This document shows, piece after piece, positions 46,308 through 56,825 of a stretch of 64,000 nt of DNA. Each line of letters opens with the position of its first letter. Position 1 is the first letter of the stretch. Location of the stretch: NCBI GenBank assembly GCA_002205965.3, contig NADL03000648.1:248001-312000 (forward strand), given 5' to 3'. The position numbers were made by a program, and so were the translations under genes. This stretch comes from Kappaphycus alvarezii. Its lineage: Eukaryota; Rhodophyta; Florideophyceae; Gigartinales; Solieriaceae. The notes below the pieces were generated by a model, which was not told the DNA's origin, did not search any database, and saw nothing but the letters and a program-made list of their open reading frames with translations.

Positions 46308-47121
46308 CTACAATTTGCTCTGAATCCCTCCACCCACAACAAAAGTTTCCCCGGTAATGTACCTCGCATCGTCGGAAACCAAAAAGGCAATAAGTGGGGC
46401 TACCTCATCTGGTTTCCCGATCCGCTTCATGGGAATCCAGCCAAAGGAATCCTCAACCTGGGGTTGCCTCCCGTTTTTTTGTCTTCCACAAAGCCTCTGA
46501 GAAGCGAGTCTGTATAAGCCCTGGCGCAACTGCGTTGACACGAATACCTTTCGACGTAAGCTCATTACTCAAAACCTTGCACATACCCAACAAGGCGGTC
46601 TTTGTGATACTATAAATCCCCAACCGCGGTATTGGGTTATATGCAGCAGCGGAGGTCACCAAAACAATGGATGATCCATGTGTTAGAAGCGGTTGCAAAT
46701 CTTTAATCATGAAGAGCGTGGCCTTCAGATTTACCTCAAACATTTTATCCCACTGCGCCTCAGTTACTTCCAACGCTGGCCCATAAGCGGTGGACACAGC
46801 AGCATTGAGAACGAGTGCAGATATAGCGGAGGTACGTCGTTGAACAAATGAAAGGAGCTCCTTGCGATGGTCGGGATTGGCGACATGACAAGGAACGCCG
46901 GAGGCAGAGTCAGGACCGTGAAGGTTGTGAAGATCGGCCAGGGCGGTTTTGATGTGGGCGGAGGAGCGGGAAGATATAATAACATGGTGGCCGCGCGCGG
47001 CTAATGCGTGTGCGGTGGCGAGGCCGATACCGGAGCTGGAGGCAGTGATGACTGCAACAGGCATGGCGGAAGGCATTAGTGGTGAAGGCATTAGTGGTGA
47101 AGGCATTAGTGGTGAAGGCAT
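46308..47121 (-). CDS. short-chain dehydrogenase/reductase, DHRS4-like, with peroxisomal SKL end
   Basis: Starts at an ATG in a short MPSPL repeat (47121); a later ATG (MPVAVITASSS) is where the family usually begins. The SDR fold is complete: nucleotide motif TASSSGIGLATA (the usual Gly is Ala), NAAVS, catalytic Ser in LVTSAAA, YSITK with Tyr and Lys, and GIRVNAVAPGLIQTRFSEALW. It ends RIGKPDEVAPLIAFLVSDDARYITGETFVVGGGIQSKL. The C-terminal block is close to animal DHRS4 (peroxisomal carbonyl/retinal reductase, ending SRL). The terminal Ser-Lys-Leu is a type 1 peroxisome signal. It would be an NAD(P)H-dependent carbonyl reductase in peroxisomes. One frame change sits exactly in a run of seven T (46474-46480); six would restore the family sequence, so an indel error is likely. 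No gene-specific symbol is given because paralogues are many. Confidence 0.85.
47071..47120. repeat. 15-bp tandem repeat at the SDR N-terminus
   Basis: Three perfect copies of AGGCATTAGTGGTGA (47071-47085, 47086-47100, 47101-47115) plus a partial one. On the minus strand each codes MPSPL, with an in-frame ATG per unit. The N-terminus therefore varies by whole units without changing the frame. Confidence 0.9.
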
Positions 47122-47224
47122 GTTTGGCAAAAGCGTACTACTGGACTTGGGTCAAGAAGATGCCGTCGACAGTGATCGGAACGGTTCAAAAGATCAGTTT
47201 AAAAATGACGTACAAAAAAACTCC

Positions 47225-48075
47225 AAAATCAATGATACGGTAGCTGCCTTCGAAGTCCTAAGCGTGCATGCTAGTCATCATGGCGCCACAATCTTCATGA
47301 ACAACTCGAACGCGTTAAACTGCATGGATCGGCACTCAATGCCTCCTCTCCTCCCATCCAGCACGCTTTCGCTCGTCCGCAATAATACTACATTGGGAAA
47401 CTGGCACCCGTCGATTTTGGTCGCCGACTGCAACTGGTCACGCTCGATTATTCTGCGCACCCAGAGAACCCGTCAGCACTCTGTTATTCTCCCTCATTAT
47501 CCAACCCCTGACCCAAAAGCTTATCGGAAACACAAACGTTGCCTTGGATCAATGGTATGCCGACGATGGGACCTTTGCGAAGTACCTTGACGCCAGACGC
47601 CCGCCCACTCATTCGCGATATTTTGCCCGGACGGATCTATCTCAGCAGCTGAGGGGCACCCATGTTTCAGTCGGATACCCGTTCAACACAAGCCGCCATC
47701 CTTTCAGAATTCCCGTCTCAGCAATGCTCCCAAACCTCAAGTTCTTTGGAGCCTCAATCGAAAACCAAGAGTTCACAAGCAATCTCCTTTACACGAAGGT
47801 GGCTTCATGCCGACGCACCGTTGAGCAGCCCCGCCACATCCGCGACTCCTGTGCCCCTTTCAGCATCCACGGAGAATGTGCCTTGGCATGCTTCAAAACC
47901 CACGCAAAGAGGCTTTCTAGTCCACAACCTTACGACACAGCTGCAACATAATTTGACGGATGGCAACGACAATTATACGCCAAGCACAACAGTAACCCCC
48001 CGCTCTGAGCCGGATGTTCCTGGACCCCCTTCGATGACGATGGCGATGACTGAGCGAAGTTGGAATCGTATCTGA
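47225..48075 (+). pseudogene. LINE family A reverse transcriptase fragment
   Basis: Plus-strand frames carry LLFSLIIQPLTQKLIG, then ALDQWYADDGTFAKYLDA, then LKFFGASIENQEFTSNLL. This is the RT palm and thumb side of family A, as in 36038-37636. Frame changes occur near 47545 and 47660, so the copy is dead. It begins about 100 bp upstream of the SDR start codon, inside that gene's likely promoter. No endonuclease or 3' tail follows; the sequence switches to an inverted piece at 48080. Confidence 0.65.
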
Positions 48076-48079
48076 GCCC

Positions 48080-48432
48080 CGTCGCAGCGCATGAAAGAGA
48101 TGCGGATGGCGAAGGCAAAACTCGAACCTACTGGGACAACGGGAGACCAAGGCATCTGCCCTTCTCTTTGCGCCCCTATATACGATGGACTCCATAGCCC
48201 GCCGAGACCGTCGGACATCTTCGACCGCATACCCTGGAATCGCGTGCACAGTCTCGCTATACTGCGCATACGGCTCTTCCGCACCGTTGCTAACGCACGG
48301 AATGCTGACGCAGTCCCCACACTCTGATACAGTCCACACTGCCTTCCTCGGACACGTCTTCTTCCCACTGCAGTCTTGCGAAGTTTGATGCGTAGGGAAG
48401 CCGGATAGTAATCTCAGAGAAGCCAAAGCCAA
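48080..48432 (-). pseudogene. LINE family A upstream coding piece, inverted
   Basis: The reverse strand matches 35380-35720 of copy 1: AGACTGTGCACGCGATTCC here against AGACTGTGCATGTAATTCC there. The best frame has several cysteines (CSGKKTCPRKAVW, CGDCVSIPC), perhaps a decayed zinc-finger region. It lies between two plus-strand RT pieces, so the locus was rearranged or hit by a twin-priming type inversion. Confidence 0.55.
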
Positions 48433-50130
48433 GGACTCTGCAAACGCATTCGTCGCGGCATTGCGGGCTAATAGGGTGTACTATGGACAGAAGCCAATCA
48501 AGCCCACCAGATCAGAAAAGAGCGAATTTTCCGGCGTCGCACCCTGCAGACCGACTTTGGCGTGACGCCTAGTTCCGCCCAGCAGGCCACTTAGCTGCAG
48601 ACGCGCAATACGGGCGTGCGATGCGTTCTTTACACCAGTCGCGTATCGCCGACGTGCGTGACTCGCAAGTTATAGAACGTTTGCGGGAGATGCTTGCAGC
48701 ACCCTAGCCTCCAGTGACATCCACTGAAGCGAGAGACCTTCCGCTTCCAATTAACATCACGGTGGATGCCGTTCCAAGCGCTGTCCGGCACCTCAACCCA
48801 AACTCGGCTCCGGGCTCGGACGGAATGCCCCAGGGGCTTCTTCGGTTGCTGGCCAACACAGCTGTGAGTCCCGAAGCAGGGGTGACAGGCATCTCGGTGG
48901 TAATTGCGGTTGTGAGGAGACTAGCCAAGGGGGACCTCCCAGGTGTCACAATCCCTCAGATCTCCTCTGCGACGCTGCTGCCCATTCAACCTCGACCAGA
49001 CAAGATCCGCTCCACTGCACTTGGGGCAGCCTCGCGGCGACTGACAACCAAGGTGTCTCTATTAGAGGCACTGGAAGACATGAGGGATTACTGCGCATCC
49101 ATGGAAATGGTCAATGGCGTGCCCTGCGAACTAGATTCCATATTGCACGAAGTGCGGAGACCGGTCGGGCGCCAGCGACGAGGAAGGGTATGCGCTTGTG
49201 TTCGTGGATGCGCATAACTGTTTCAATCGGTTCTCGAGACAATGCATGATACATTTGCTGCCGAACAAGGTACCGTGACTATATCGTTTTCTGAACGTGG
49301 TGTACGCTCACAGCAAGTGTTCGCTGATATTGTCTGTGGCGTCTGCACAAGACATCCCTGGCCGAGAAGGCTTGCAGCAGGGGGGCCCAGCACTCATGCT
49401 GACGTTATCCTTGGAAGTGCATCTATTGGCGAAGGAAATTGCTGAGCGGGCATAGCTGGCTCCACACAGATGGCACGGTAATGACTGCATCCTGATAGGC
49501 ACTCGTGCGGAGCCCAAACGTGCAGTCGTGATTCTTGTCTGTAGAGGATCCCATCATAGCTTGTATTTGAACCAGAATAAAACGCGTCTATAGTGGTCGT
49601 GCCGGTCTCTTAAGCCGACACCGGCATTACTGCACTGCTTCCCAAGAGAGACTTTCTCTATCGAAGGCATTGAAATCCTCGGTGCCCCGATTGGATGGCC
49701 TCAATTTGTAGAGAAGTTTCTTCGCTTGCAGCACACTTGCTGATCGACGGCATCAGAGAAGCTTGCCTTTGTTACATCTTCAGCGGGTGTGTGCTTCAGC
49801 ATGTACGCTTCAAATGTGACCGAGTGTGACAACAGCCGTTGCAATGAGATTTGACTACGAGGAGTTGAAACCTGACTTGCTCCGATAACGGGCCGATGAC
49901 CGGTGGCGATTGACAGCGAGCGACACTACCTCTCCGTTATTGCGGTCACGGCTTGACACCTGTGGCAATCCGTTGACTACATTAGGTGTTTGCGGCTGAC
50001 TGGACACGTACAGTTCAATCGCGGAAAGACACTAGAGAGGATTGGATAGCTAGCTAGCTAGACTAGATCTCCCTTTCCGATACTGTAGATATGTATTGAA
50101 CGCATTAAACTGTTATTGTCACCAAGGCTC
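48433..50130 (+). pseudogene. LINE family A RT fragment with partial 3' tail
   Basis: The frame at 48714-49217 holds LNPNSAPGSDGMPQGLLRLL and GDLPGVTIPQISSATLLPI, the RT fingers. Beyond comes FVDAHNCFNRFSRQCM, then GLQQGGP, then FSIEGIEILGAPIGWPQFV, in broken frames up to about 49730. The catalytic YADD box is not intact. A partial tail (about 50080-50125, TGTAGATATGTATTGAACGCATTAAAC) ends the piece, with a short TAGC tandem at 50049-50062. It is dead. Confidence 0.65.
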
Positions 50131-50567
50131 CTTGATACCGGGTGGCCACGTGGCGCTAATGAATGACCAGCAATGTAGGACTCAGAAAAAAACACCGTTT
50201 GAAATTTTGAACTTGACAGCGGGTTTCAGCCCTTGAGAAGTGCGGATTGGAGATGAGGAAGACCAGGGCGCGTCACTGCTCGCGTAAGTTGTGCGCTAGC
50301 GGAGGGCCAAGGAGGTGCTGAGTAGAGCTTGTTCAGGAAGAGACGTGAATATCAAAAGAAACCGCTGAAAAAGAGGGAGAAGTGAGAAAATGTAAAGGGC
50401 GGACAAGTGTGGTCAAAGTCAGTGGACGGCGTGGAACGGAAAGGGTACGAGGCCGATCCAGGAGAGCGGCCGCCCGATGCGCCGATGCGGGGAGAAGCGT
50501 GGCACATCCGTGCGTAGGCAGCGTGGGGGAAGGGAGGAAGCAGGAATGGACGAGGAAATGGGGTTGG

Positions 50568-50625
50568 TTTACAGCGAGTGGTGCAAAGGTTGGGAGTCCT
50601 TCGAATTTGCGTTCAAACCGTAAGG
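50568..50625. repeat. dispersed ~60-bp repeat, copy 2
   Basis: GTTTACAGCGAGTGGTGCAA, then GGTTGGGAGTCC, then TTGCGTTCAAACCG. It matches copy 1 at 23756-23816. Confidence 0.55.
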
Positions 50626-50639
50626 ATCTATCGTCCAAA

Positions 50640-51790
50640 ACACGTAGCTCCTCGACAAAATGACGGCACAAGCAATCAGAACGCTGGCCGGAGGCTTGCT
50701 TGACTCTGCCGTCTTTAGGGAGCTACAACTCACGCTCCAACCCATTGAAGGCAGCAACCAACATTTAGGATCAGCCTTACCTCAGCCAATGACATCGCCA
50801 CAGCTACCTTTCTCGCTTCTAGCTTCCAAACAAACAAGCTACATGAGCGATGTCTATCGTCTGCAGTTACCGACTTCGCAAGTTACCCAGAGGTCAAACC
50901 GAGATTCGCCCTATGGAACTCACCTTTCCGCCCTGTCAACAGGCTGCCTTTCAGTATTTATTGCTCCAAACCCCTCTCGCAAAAGAGACGGACTGACGCA
51001 GTCCACGCCGCAGTGTACGAAGAGCTTCCCTTGGGGGACTGCCCCACACAAGCCTCGATCCCGCCGAAGTGTCATCATTGCCAGCAGACGTTAGATCTGT
51101 ATGGAGACCATGCGACTGACCTCTGCCCCTCGGGGTTTGGCCGCCTACACCGTCATAACTCCATCCGTAACGCCCTCTCATATCATGTCTCCCGCGCTGC
51201 GGGTTTGGACTACAAGTTCGAAGTCCCTCTGTTAATTCCTGGAACCAATTTTCGGCCTGCTGACCTCCTCGTGCAACCCTCGGCCCCTGCCATTGGCCCC
51301 AAGGAAAGGCCGATTGTCTGTGACGTTACTTTTGTTTCGCCGTTCAAACAGGCCTCTGTCACGAAAGCAACGCAAGCCGCCGCAGGCGCCGCCGCTCAAG
51401 CTTACCGGAACAAGGTCCAGGACCTTTAGCGTAAGCTCTCCAGGCGCCTTGTTCCACCATCTGACAACCCGTCACGCCAGCCGAATTTCACATTCCAACC
51501 GCTCGCTCTCGACTCCCTTGGAGCGGCGTCCCCAGCCACGGCTCTGATTCTGGAAACGTTCGTTCCGCGGATTGCGACCAGATATCACACCTCTGATGCC
51601 ACTACTCGCTCGCGAATCTATCATCGCCTCAGCTGTGTTCTGTGGTCCTCGGTGGCTATGGCCATCATTTCCCGTGCCCCACTGCACGTGACCGATGTTC
51701 ACCATCCAGTTCGTTCTTAAGTCAATAGTCGGTCAGTGAGAGTACACTCCAGAAACATCATGAGTAAACGATATTATTAATAAACCTCCC
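50640..51790 (+). pseudogene. LINE family A 3' half: endonuclease and tail
   Basis: The frame at 51013-51429 carries CHHCQQTLDLYGDHATDLC, then GFGRLHRHNSIRN, then EVPLLIPGTNFRPADLLV, then CDVTFVSPFKQA. This is the same zinc-like block and restriction-like endonuclease as copy 1, with the second acidic residue (Asp of CDVTF) kept. A stop ends the frame at 51427-51429 (VQDL*RKLSR). Upstream (50640-51010) the frame is broken. One tail unit follows at 51680-51790. It is 5'-truncated; RT is absent. Confidence 0.7.
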
Positions 51791-52340
51791 ATGTGCCAGG
51801 GACCACTGCATTCCAACGGCAGGGTTAAAGAATTCAATTAGCACTCGACACTTCTTGGTATGGTTTACATACTATTGTTAGGCTCCATTGTTTGAACCAG
51901 GATTCCCTTCCCAAGTCTCCGGTGTCGGGATACCCTGGACGTCCACAGCGACCACCTCATCCACTGCACATACGGCTCTCAGCGGCTCGACGCCACGATG
52001 ACCAGGTCGCTCTACTCGGTAACGATCTCTGCCTCGTAGCAAGGCATCCCTCCATCGAGCCCCGGTCGTAAGGGGAACACAGGCCGCATTTCCAAAAGAT
52101 TGAAGCTTGCAAAAGCGAAAAACACAATTTATTTCGAATTCTTCATATGCTGTACTGTATTACGAGCTCTACTGTGGTGCCAATACAGTGATAATCTCAT
52201 GTCACGTGAGCAACCGCAACAAACCAATATCGTTTGAAACTAAAAGTTAGCAACTCATTACATGTGTGTGGAGATGGCCAGAGGCTCCTAACAGCTATCC
52301 CTCCATCTACAACCCCCTCTGGTCATCCATCTCTGTGCGA
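51791..52340. other. intergenic, nothing recognised
   Basis: No supported gene; contains the 3' region of the Hint-domain gene. Confidence 0.5.
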
Positions 52341-54549
52341 CTAACGCGACTCGAAAAGGCTACATTTTTCCCTGAACCAACATTCTCCACATTCCGCGCC
52401 CCCCTCACTCAGCACTCCTCCAAAGTTACTCTCTGCCACCGCGCCGATTCCAAACAACCATCGCAGAGGTGCCATCAACCCGACACCCATACCACCACCC
52501 ACCTCCTCACTCCAGGTAGAGCAGATCACGCCATCCACCACAATTTCTCCATGCACAGTTTGCGGGTTGTACAGGCCCCACCCCTCAACCAACTCAACCT
52601 CCTTCACCTGCTCCCACCCCTCAACACTCTCCACCCACTCCCCAACCTCAACATTTCCCCCTCTAATGTATCCCTTCCCCCTGACCCTTACCATATGTCC
52701 CTCAGTCATTGTAACATCCCTACCTTCTCCAGCCTTGATCTGAACATATTTCTCCACTTTTGTCCACTTGCTACGATGTGAGAACATAAACACAGGCGAA
52801 AACTCTTCCCGTCCAACACGAATCACGTCCCCAATCCTCAACTCCGCCATTCTCACCATCTTTCCACCCTGCAATTCCACCCTTGCATCTCCCGGGAAGC
52901 ATGACGACCCGCTCACCGTCTCCTCGGAACTCTCCGCCTCCGTTTCCGCTGTCGCATCCGTTTCTAGTGGCGATCCTGTCGCCGCATTCTCCCCGATTTC
53001 TGGCACTGGCGTCTGAATTGTGCTGGAAGTCGTGCTCTCTGTTGTCGTCGTGCCCTCCGTCGAGCTTGTCGTCGAGCTTGTCGTCGCAGTCGTGGTCTCC
53101 TCCGTGGTAGACGAGATTGTCGGCGTGTCGCTTACTGTCGCACCTGTCGCTGCCGTCGGATCGCTCTCTGTTGTGTGGATGAATCATGTTAGTTTCTGTA
53201 CTAGTGGGTGAGGAGGATGGAAAGGAAGGGAAGCAAATGGCTGTTCCGCTGCTGAAGCAAAGCAGGATTGCATGTTGAAATGGTAGAGGCGCTATCGGTT
53301 GAGGCTGCAAAGTGTGGCGGAGAGGTTACCGACGTACCTGTGTTGTAAGTGGTCGACACCAATGTGGTCGGGGTGGTTGTGGTGGTAGTAGTGGCTGTGG
53401 TGGTCTCTGTCGTCGCCTCCGTTGTGGTCCCCGTCGTAGTCTCTGTCGTGGACTCAGTTGTGGACTCCGTGGTAGAGCCAGTTGTAGACTCAGTGGTAGA
53501 CTCAGTGGTAGTACCTGTCGTAGATTCGGTCGTTGACTCGGTCGTGGATTCGGTCGTGGATTCTGTCGTAGATTCCGTTGTCGACTCGGTGGTGGACGCG
53601 GTGGTAGAATCTGTGGTGGACTCGGTGGTAGTCTGTGTGGTGGTCTCCGTAGCGCTCTCTGTGGTGGTCTGCGTAGTAACCGGCTCAGTCTCGGAGATAG
53701 TAGTGGCGGCCTCCGTTGTAACTGTTGTGGCGGGGGCTTCAGTAACGACCTGGTCATCGTCCTCATCCTCCGGAGGCGGAACGAAATCATCGGGCAACTC
53801 GAGATGGTTTTGCAGATTCTCCAAATCATAACACTTGCCCCAGATGGAAAAGTTTTCACAGTCGACGGCATCTAAGAGACTAGTGAGAAACAAACGCAAA
53901 TCGGGTTCGATGTTGGTACGTGGGTTGGACACCCACTCCGAGCTTTCGCCACTTTGCAACCAATCGCGCAGCATGGGGCAGGCACGGGGTGCATCCTCGC
54001 GAACAGGATCGCCAGGCTGGGCAAAGTAGGTGACGTGGGGAAGAACCTTGCAAACGTCGAAATGGGCATGCGCGGGGCAGTTGCCGCGATCCTCAGCCCA
54101 TAGAGTGGGGTTAGCGCGAGTGTGAGACTGGGCTAGAGAGATGTAGTCCTCCTTTTCGGTGCCCATTGGGATGCAATCGCAGCATTGCTCGCAAACGGAG
54201 TAGAGAAAATAGTCAACGACCTTGGTGGCATCTGGATCACCGGCAATCATTTGAGGGACTGCCTCTGTACGAACTGGATCGCAGTGAGCGTTGAGTTGTA
54301 CATATTGCTGAAGGGCTTGGTGACATTGGGCGGACTCGGTGTCAAAGATGCGGTCGCACTCGACGAAACGACCCTTGGAATCGGGGGGCGAAGAGGACAG
54401 CTCTGGCAGAGCTGGGGTGGAAGTTCGACGCGAGTGCAGGTGACTTCGGTGTTATAGATTGGCTTGGTGGGGTGGCACGGGAAGAAGCCTTGGGAAATCG
54501 AGAAAGTGAATAAAGTGGGAGTGAGGAAAAGGAGGAAGAGGAATCGCAT
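52341..54549 (-). CDS. secreted mucin-like protein with C-terminal Hint (Hog-type) self-processing domain
   Basis: Starts at ATG 54549 with a clear signal peptide (MRFLFLLFLTPTLFTFSISQ). A Cys-rich N-terminal domain follows (CEQCCDCIPMG, CPAHAHFDVC, DAVDCENFSIWGKC). Then comes an acidic Pro patch and about 150 residues of Thr/Ser repeats (TTEST units), probably O-glycosylated. An intron at 53168-53337 joins the repeat to exon 2 in frame. Exon 2 ends with a Hint domain: SSCFPGDARVELQGGKMVRM with the nucleophile Cys at 52899-52901, SPVFMFSHRS, TEGH (the TxxH block), and HGEIVVDGVICSTW. Hint domains cleave the bond before that Cys and can pass the N-terminal part to a nucleophile, as Hedgehog does. 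About 40 residues follow with further Cys. One frame change near 54385 in a run of six C fits a single lost base. The N-terminal domain is unrecognised. Confidence 0.85.
53168..53337 (-). other. spliceosomal intron in the Hint-domain gene (170 bp)
   Basis: The donor is ACACAG|GTACGT at 53337. The acceptor is ACAACAG|AG, with the intron ending at 53168. A branch-point-like ACTAACA lies about 20-25 bases upstream of the acceptor. Removing the intron joins the Thr repeat in frame to GAG AGC GAT CCG (ESDP) and an open run into the Hint domain. It is the only convincing intron in the window. Confidence 0.85.
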
Positions 54550-55300
54550 GATGTAGGCGGTAGTAAAGGGAGGCGGAAATGGTCAGAAATTGTGTGCGAT
54601 GTGACGAGGTGATTGTGTGAGATGCTGATAAGGAATGACAAAGGGAGGGATGGGGCGTAGTAGGGGGAAAAGGAGGGTTGGGGGTCGGGACGTGAAGGGA
54701 AGTGAATGCGTGTATGTGAATTATGCAATGTGGAAGGAACGAGTGGGGAATTGAAAGGATAGCGAGTGTGAGGGGTCGGGTGGGTTTTGAGGGGGAACGT
54801 TTGGAGTAAAAACGCACAGGGCCGGGGAGTTGGTGGGTAGGGACGGGGAAGAGGGCGCGGTAAGGTTATAAAGTAGGGGAATGATGGCTAGGAGAGGCAC
54901 GGGAATGCGGAATTGGTAGTTTTTGCAAGGATAAGAAAAAAAAAATTTAACGACTTGGGCCAGTTGTTGACGTGAGTTGGCCAGAAACGGGAATGTGCGA
55001 TTGAGTGCGAATAGACAGGGTGGGTTTGGCCTGTTGTGGAGGCGGTCTTGATAATGTGCAGCCGGTTTATCAGGGCGTTGACCTGGCATGCGGAATGGTT
55101 GGTTGTCTGTGTAAGTGGCGACAAAGGTCGGGGGCGGTTCAACGTGGTTGATCGCTCGGACCGCCCGGACCCGGCGGCACATTGGGCGCAGGAAAAGGGA
55201 CGGTGGCCCTTGTTTCGAGAATTTTTTCGCAGAATGTTATCCTTTGATACCAAAAAGGGAAAAATTGAATACACCAGTATCGGCTGGCATCAACTGGAAA
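54550..55300. other. 5' region of the Hint gene, nothing else recognised
   Basis: Purine-rich on the plus strand, with no supported gene. A TATAAAG-like word occurs near 54866 on the plus strand but faces away from the Hint gene. Confidence 0.45.
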
Positions 55301-56825
55301 CGTGTGTGTAACAAGAGTCACAATGACAGAGCGTCATGTCCAGTACAGTTCACAGCGGTACAGGATGTACACATGTGTAGCCCGACTCTGCAAGTTCCAG
55401 CTTTTCGGATTCAAACTAGAGTAACCGTATCACTGAGAGAACAACTTTTTCTGTATGGCCTCATCCTAATTCTCTGTGGCAACACTGATTCTTACAATAT
55501 ACTGTACGATAGTCGCACTGTGCACTTCAGGCGCCCCTTCAATTGCCATCTACATGCAGTTTACTGTACTGTAGTGCAATACTGTGCAACATGCACGTTC
55601 CGAGATGATTCTGTGTTAGATACTGTACTGCACAACATACCGTATGTTGTACTGCACTGCACTGCACCTACTGTACAGGTACATTCATATCACACTACAG
55701 TATAGTACTACAGTATACTGTACTGTATTGTACGTGCGTACAGTAGGTACTACCCACGCAACTTGCCACTCGACGGGTCAAGCCAAAGCTTGAACTGGTT
55801 CCTTCTTCCTACCTGTACAGTACAGTACTATACAATGCATAGTATACATACGACGTTGGCTAGTCGTCGACGTGGCAACCTTCACCTACTGTACAGTTCT
55901 GTCGCAGTATTGTACCGCACCTTACAGAACAATACTGTACTGTACAGTCCTTGCAAAGCCCTACCATACACTATCTAAATTTTGAAATACTGTGCATCAC
56001 CCAACCAGACAGCATACCATTGGCAAGGCCAGCCAGCGTGGTCATTCTATCAAAGTCCCATCAGGCCCTATCTCCGCAATAATTCCTTTATCTTGCCACG
56101 TCACCGCTATCATACTCCCCGCCTTTGACATTCATTCTCGCCAATAAAATCGCTAGTTATTTATTGGCCACCTGTGGTCCTCCCGCAGGCCTCGTCGGAA
56201 ACCTATTCGTAACTCATTTGCACCTTGTGCACACACAACGCCCAAACTGGCCTTATCGGTTACTATACCCCCAAAAAAACTACGACTTTACAAGAGACCC
56301 TACCGCATCAACTCAACCTCTCCCCAACTGCCACTACACTCTCACCAACAGCCTTCCCAGCCCCCGAACATACAAACCCCCGCTCCTCAATACACTACAG
56401 TCCCGACCCTGCGCCCACACCAAGCCACAGCCCATCCCCTTTCTCCAAGCCTTGCCCTTACCGCAACGAGTCCCGCAAACCTGCCCCCTTGACCATCATC
56501 AACCCCAATTTTTTGCTCCCTACCGCCCTCGTTTGTACTGTACTGTGCACCATACAGCACGATCCCATGGCTGCAAATGACCACACCACAGCCCGAGTGC
56601 AACAGATGTTACCTCTGGACAACTGTGCGCGGCCGTCGTACGGTACAGTGTGGCCCGCTTTGACGCTGCTGCAGCAAGACAACTTCGGCAATCCCTCAAA
56701 TCCTCTCCTTGCAAGCTGGAGGGGTATGGAGATTCTCTACCAAATACTGTATCAACGTAGGTTTACAGTACGGTGTACTGTACAAAACATACATTAATAC
56801 TGTTCTGTGCTGTACAGTATGGGAA
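55300..56825. repeat. long TACTGTAC/GTACAGTA motif field
   Basis: Dozens of TACTGTAC, GTACAGTAC and CTGTACTGTA words are scattered here. They are densest at 55560-55760, 55815-55950 and 56760-56825. Many pair into hairpins. A 190-codon frame at 56225-56797 lies inside and has no recognisable domain, so I do not call it. The field is the largest of four in the window. It begins 750 bp upstream of the Hint gene. Confidence 0.65.

Noticed and set aside
46949-47590. 213-codon plus-strand frame over the SDR start
   Set aside because: Its first third is antisense to the SDR and its end is LINE RT in a partly wrong frame; no coherent protein.
53349-53831. 160-codon plus-strand frame rich in Val/Asp/Ser
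   Set aside because: It is the mirror of the Thr/Ser repeat of the Hint gene on the other strand; its repetitive valine composition is an artefact.
56225-56797. 190-codon plus-strand frame
   Set aside because: Pro/Thr-rich, no domain, and built partly from the TACTGTAC field; likely chance.
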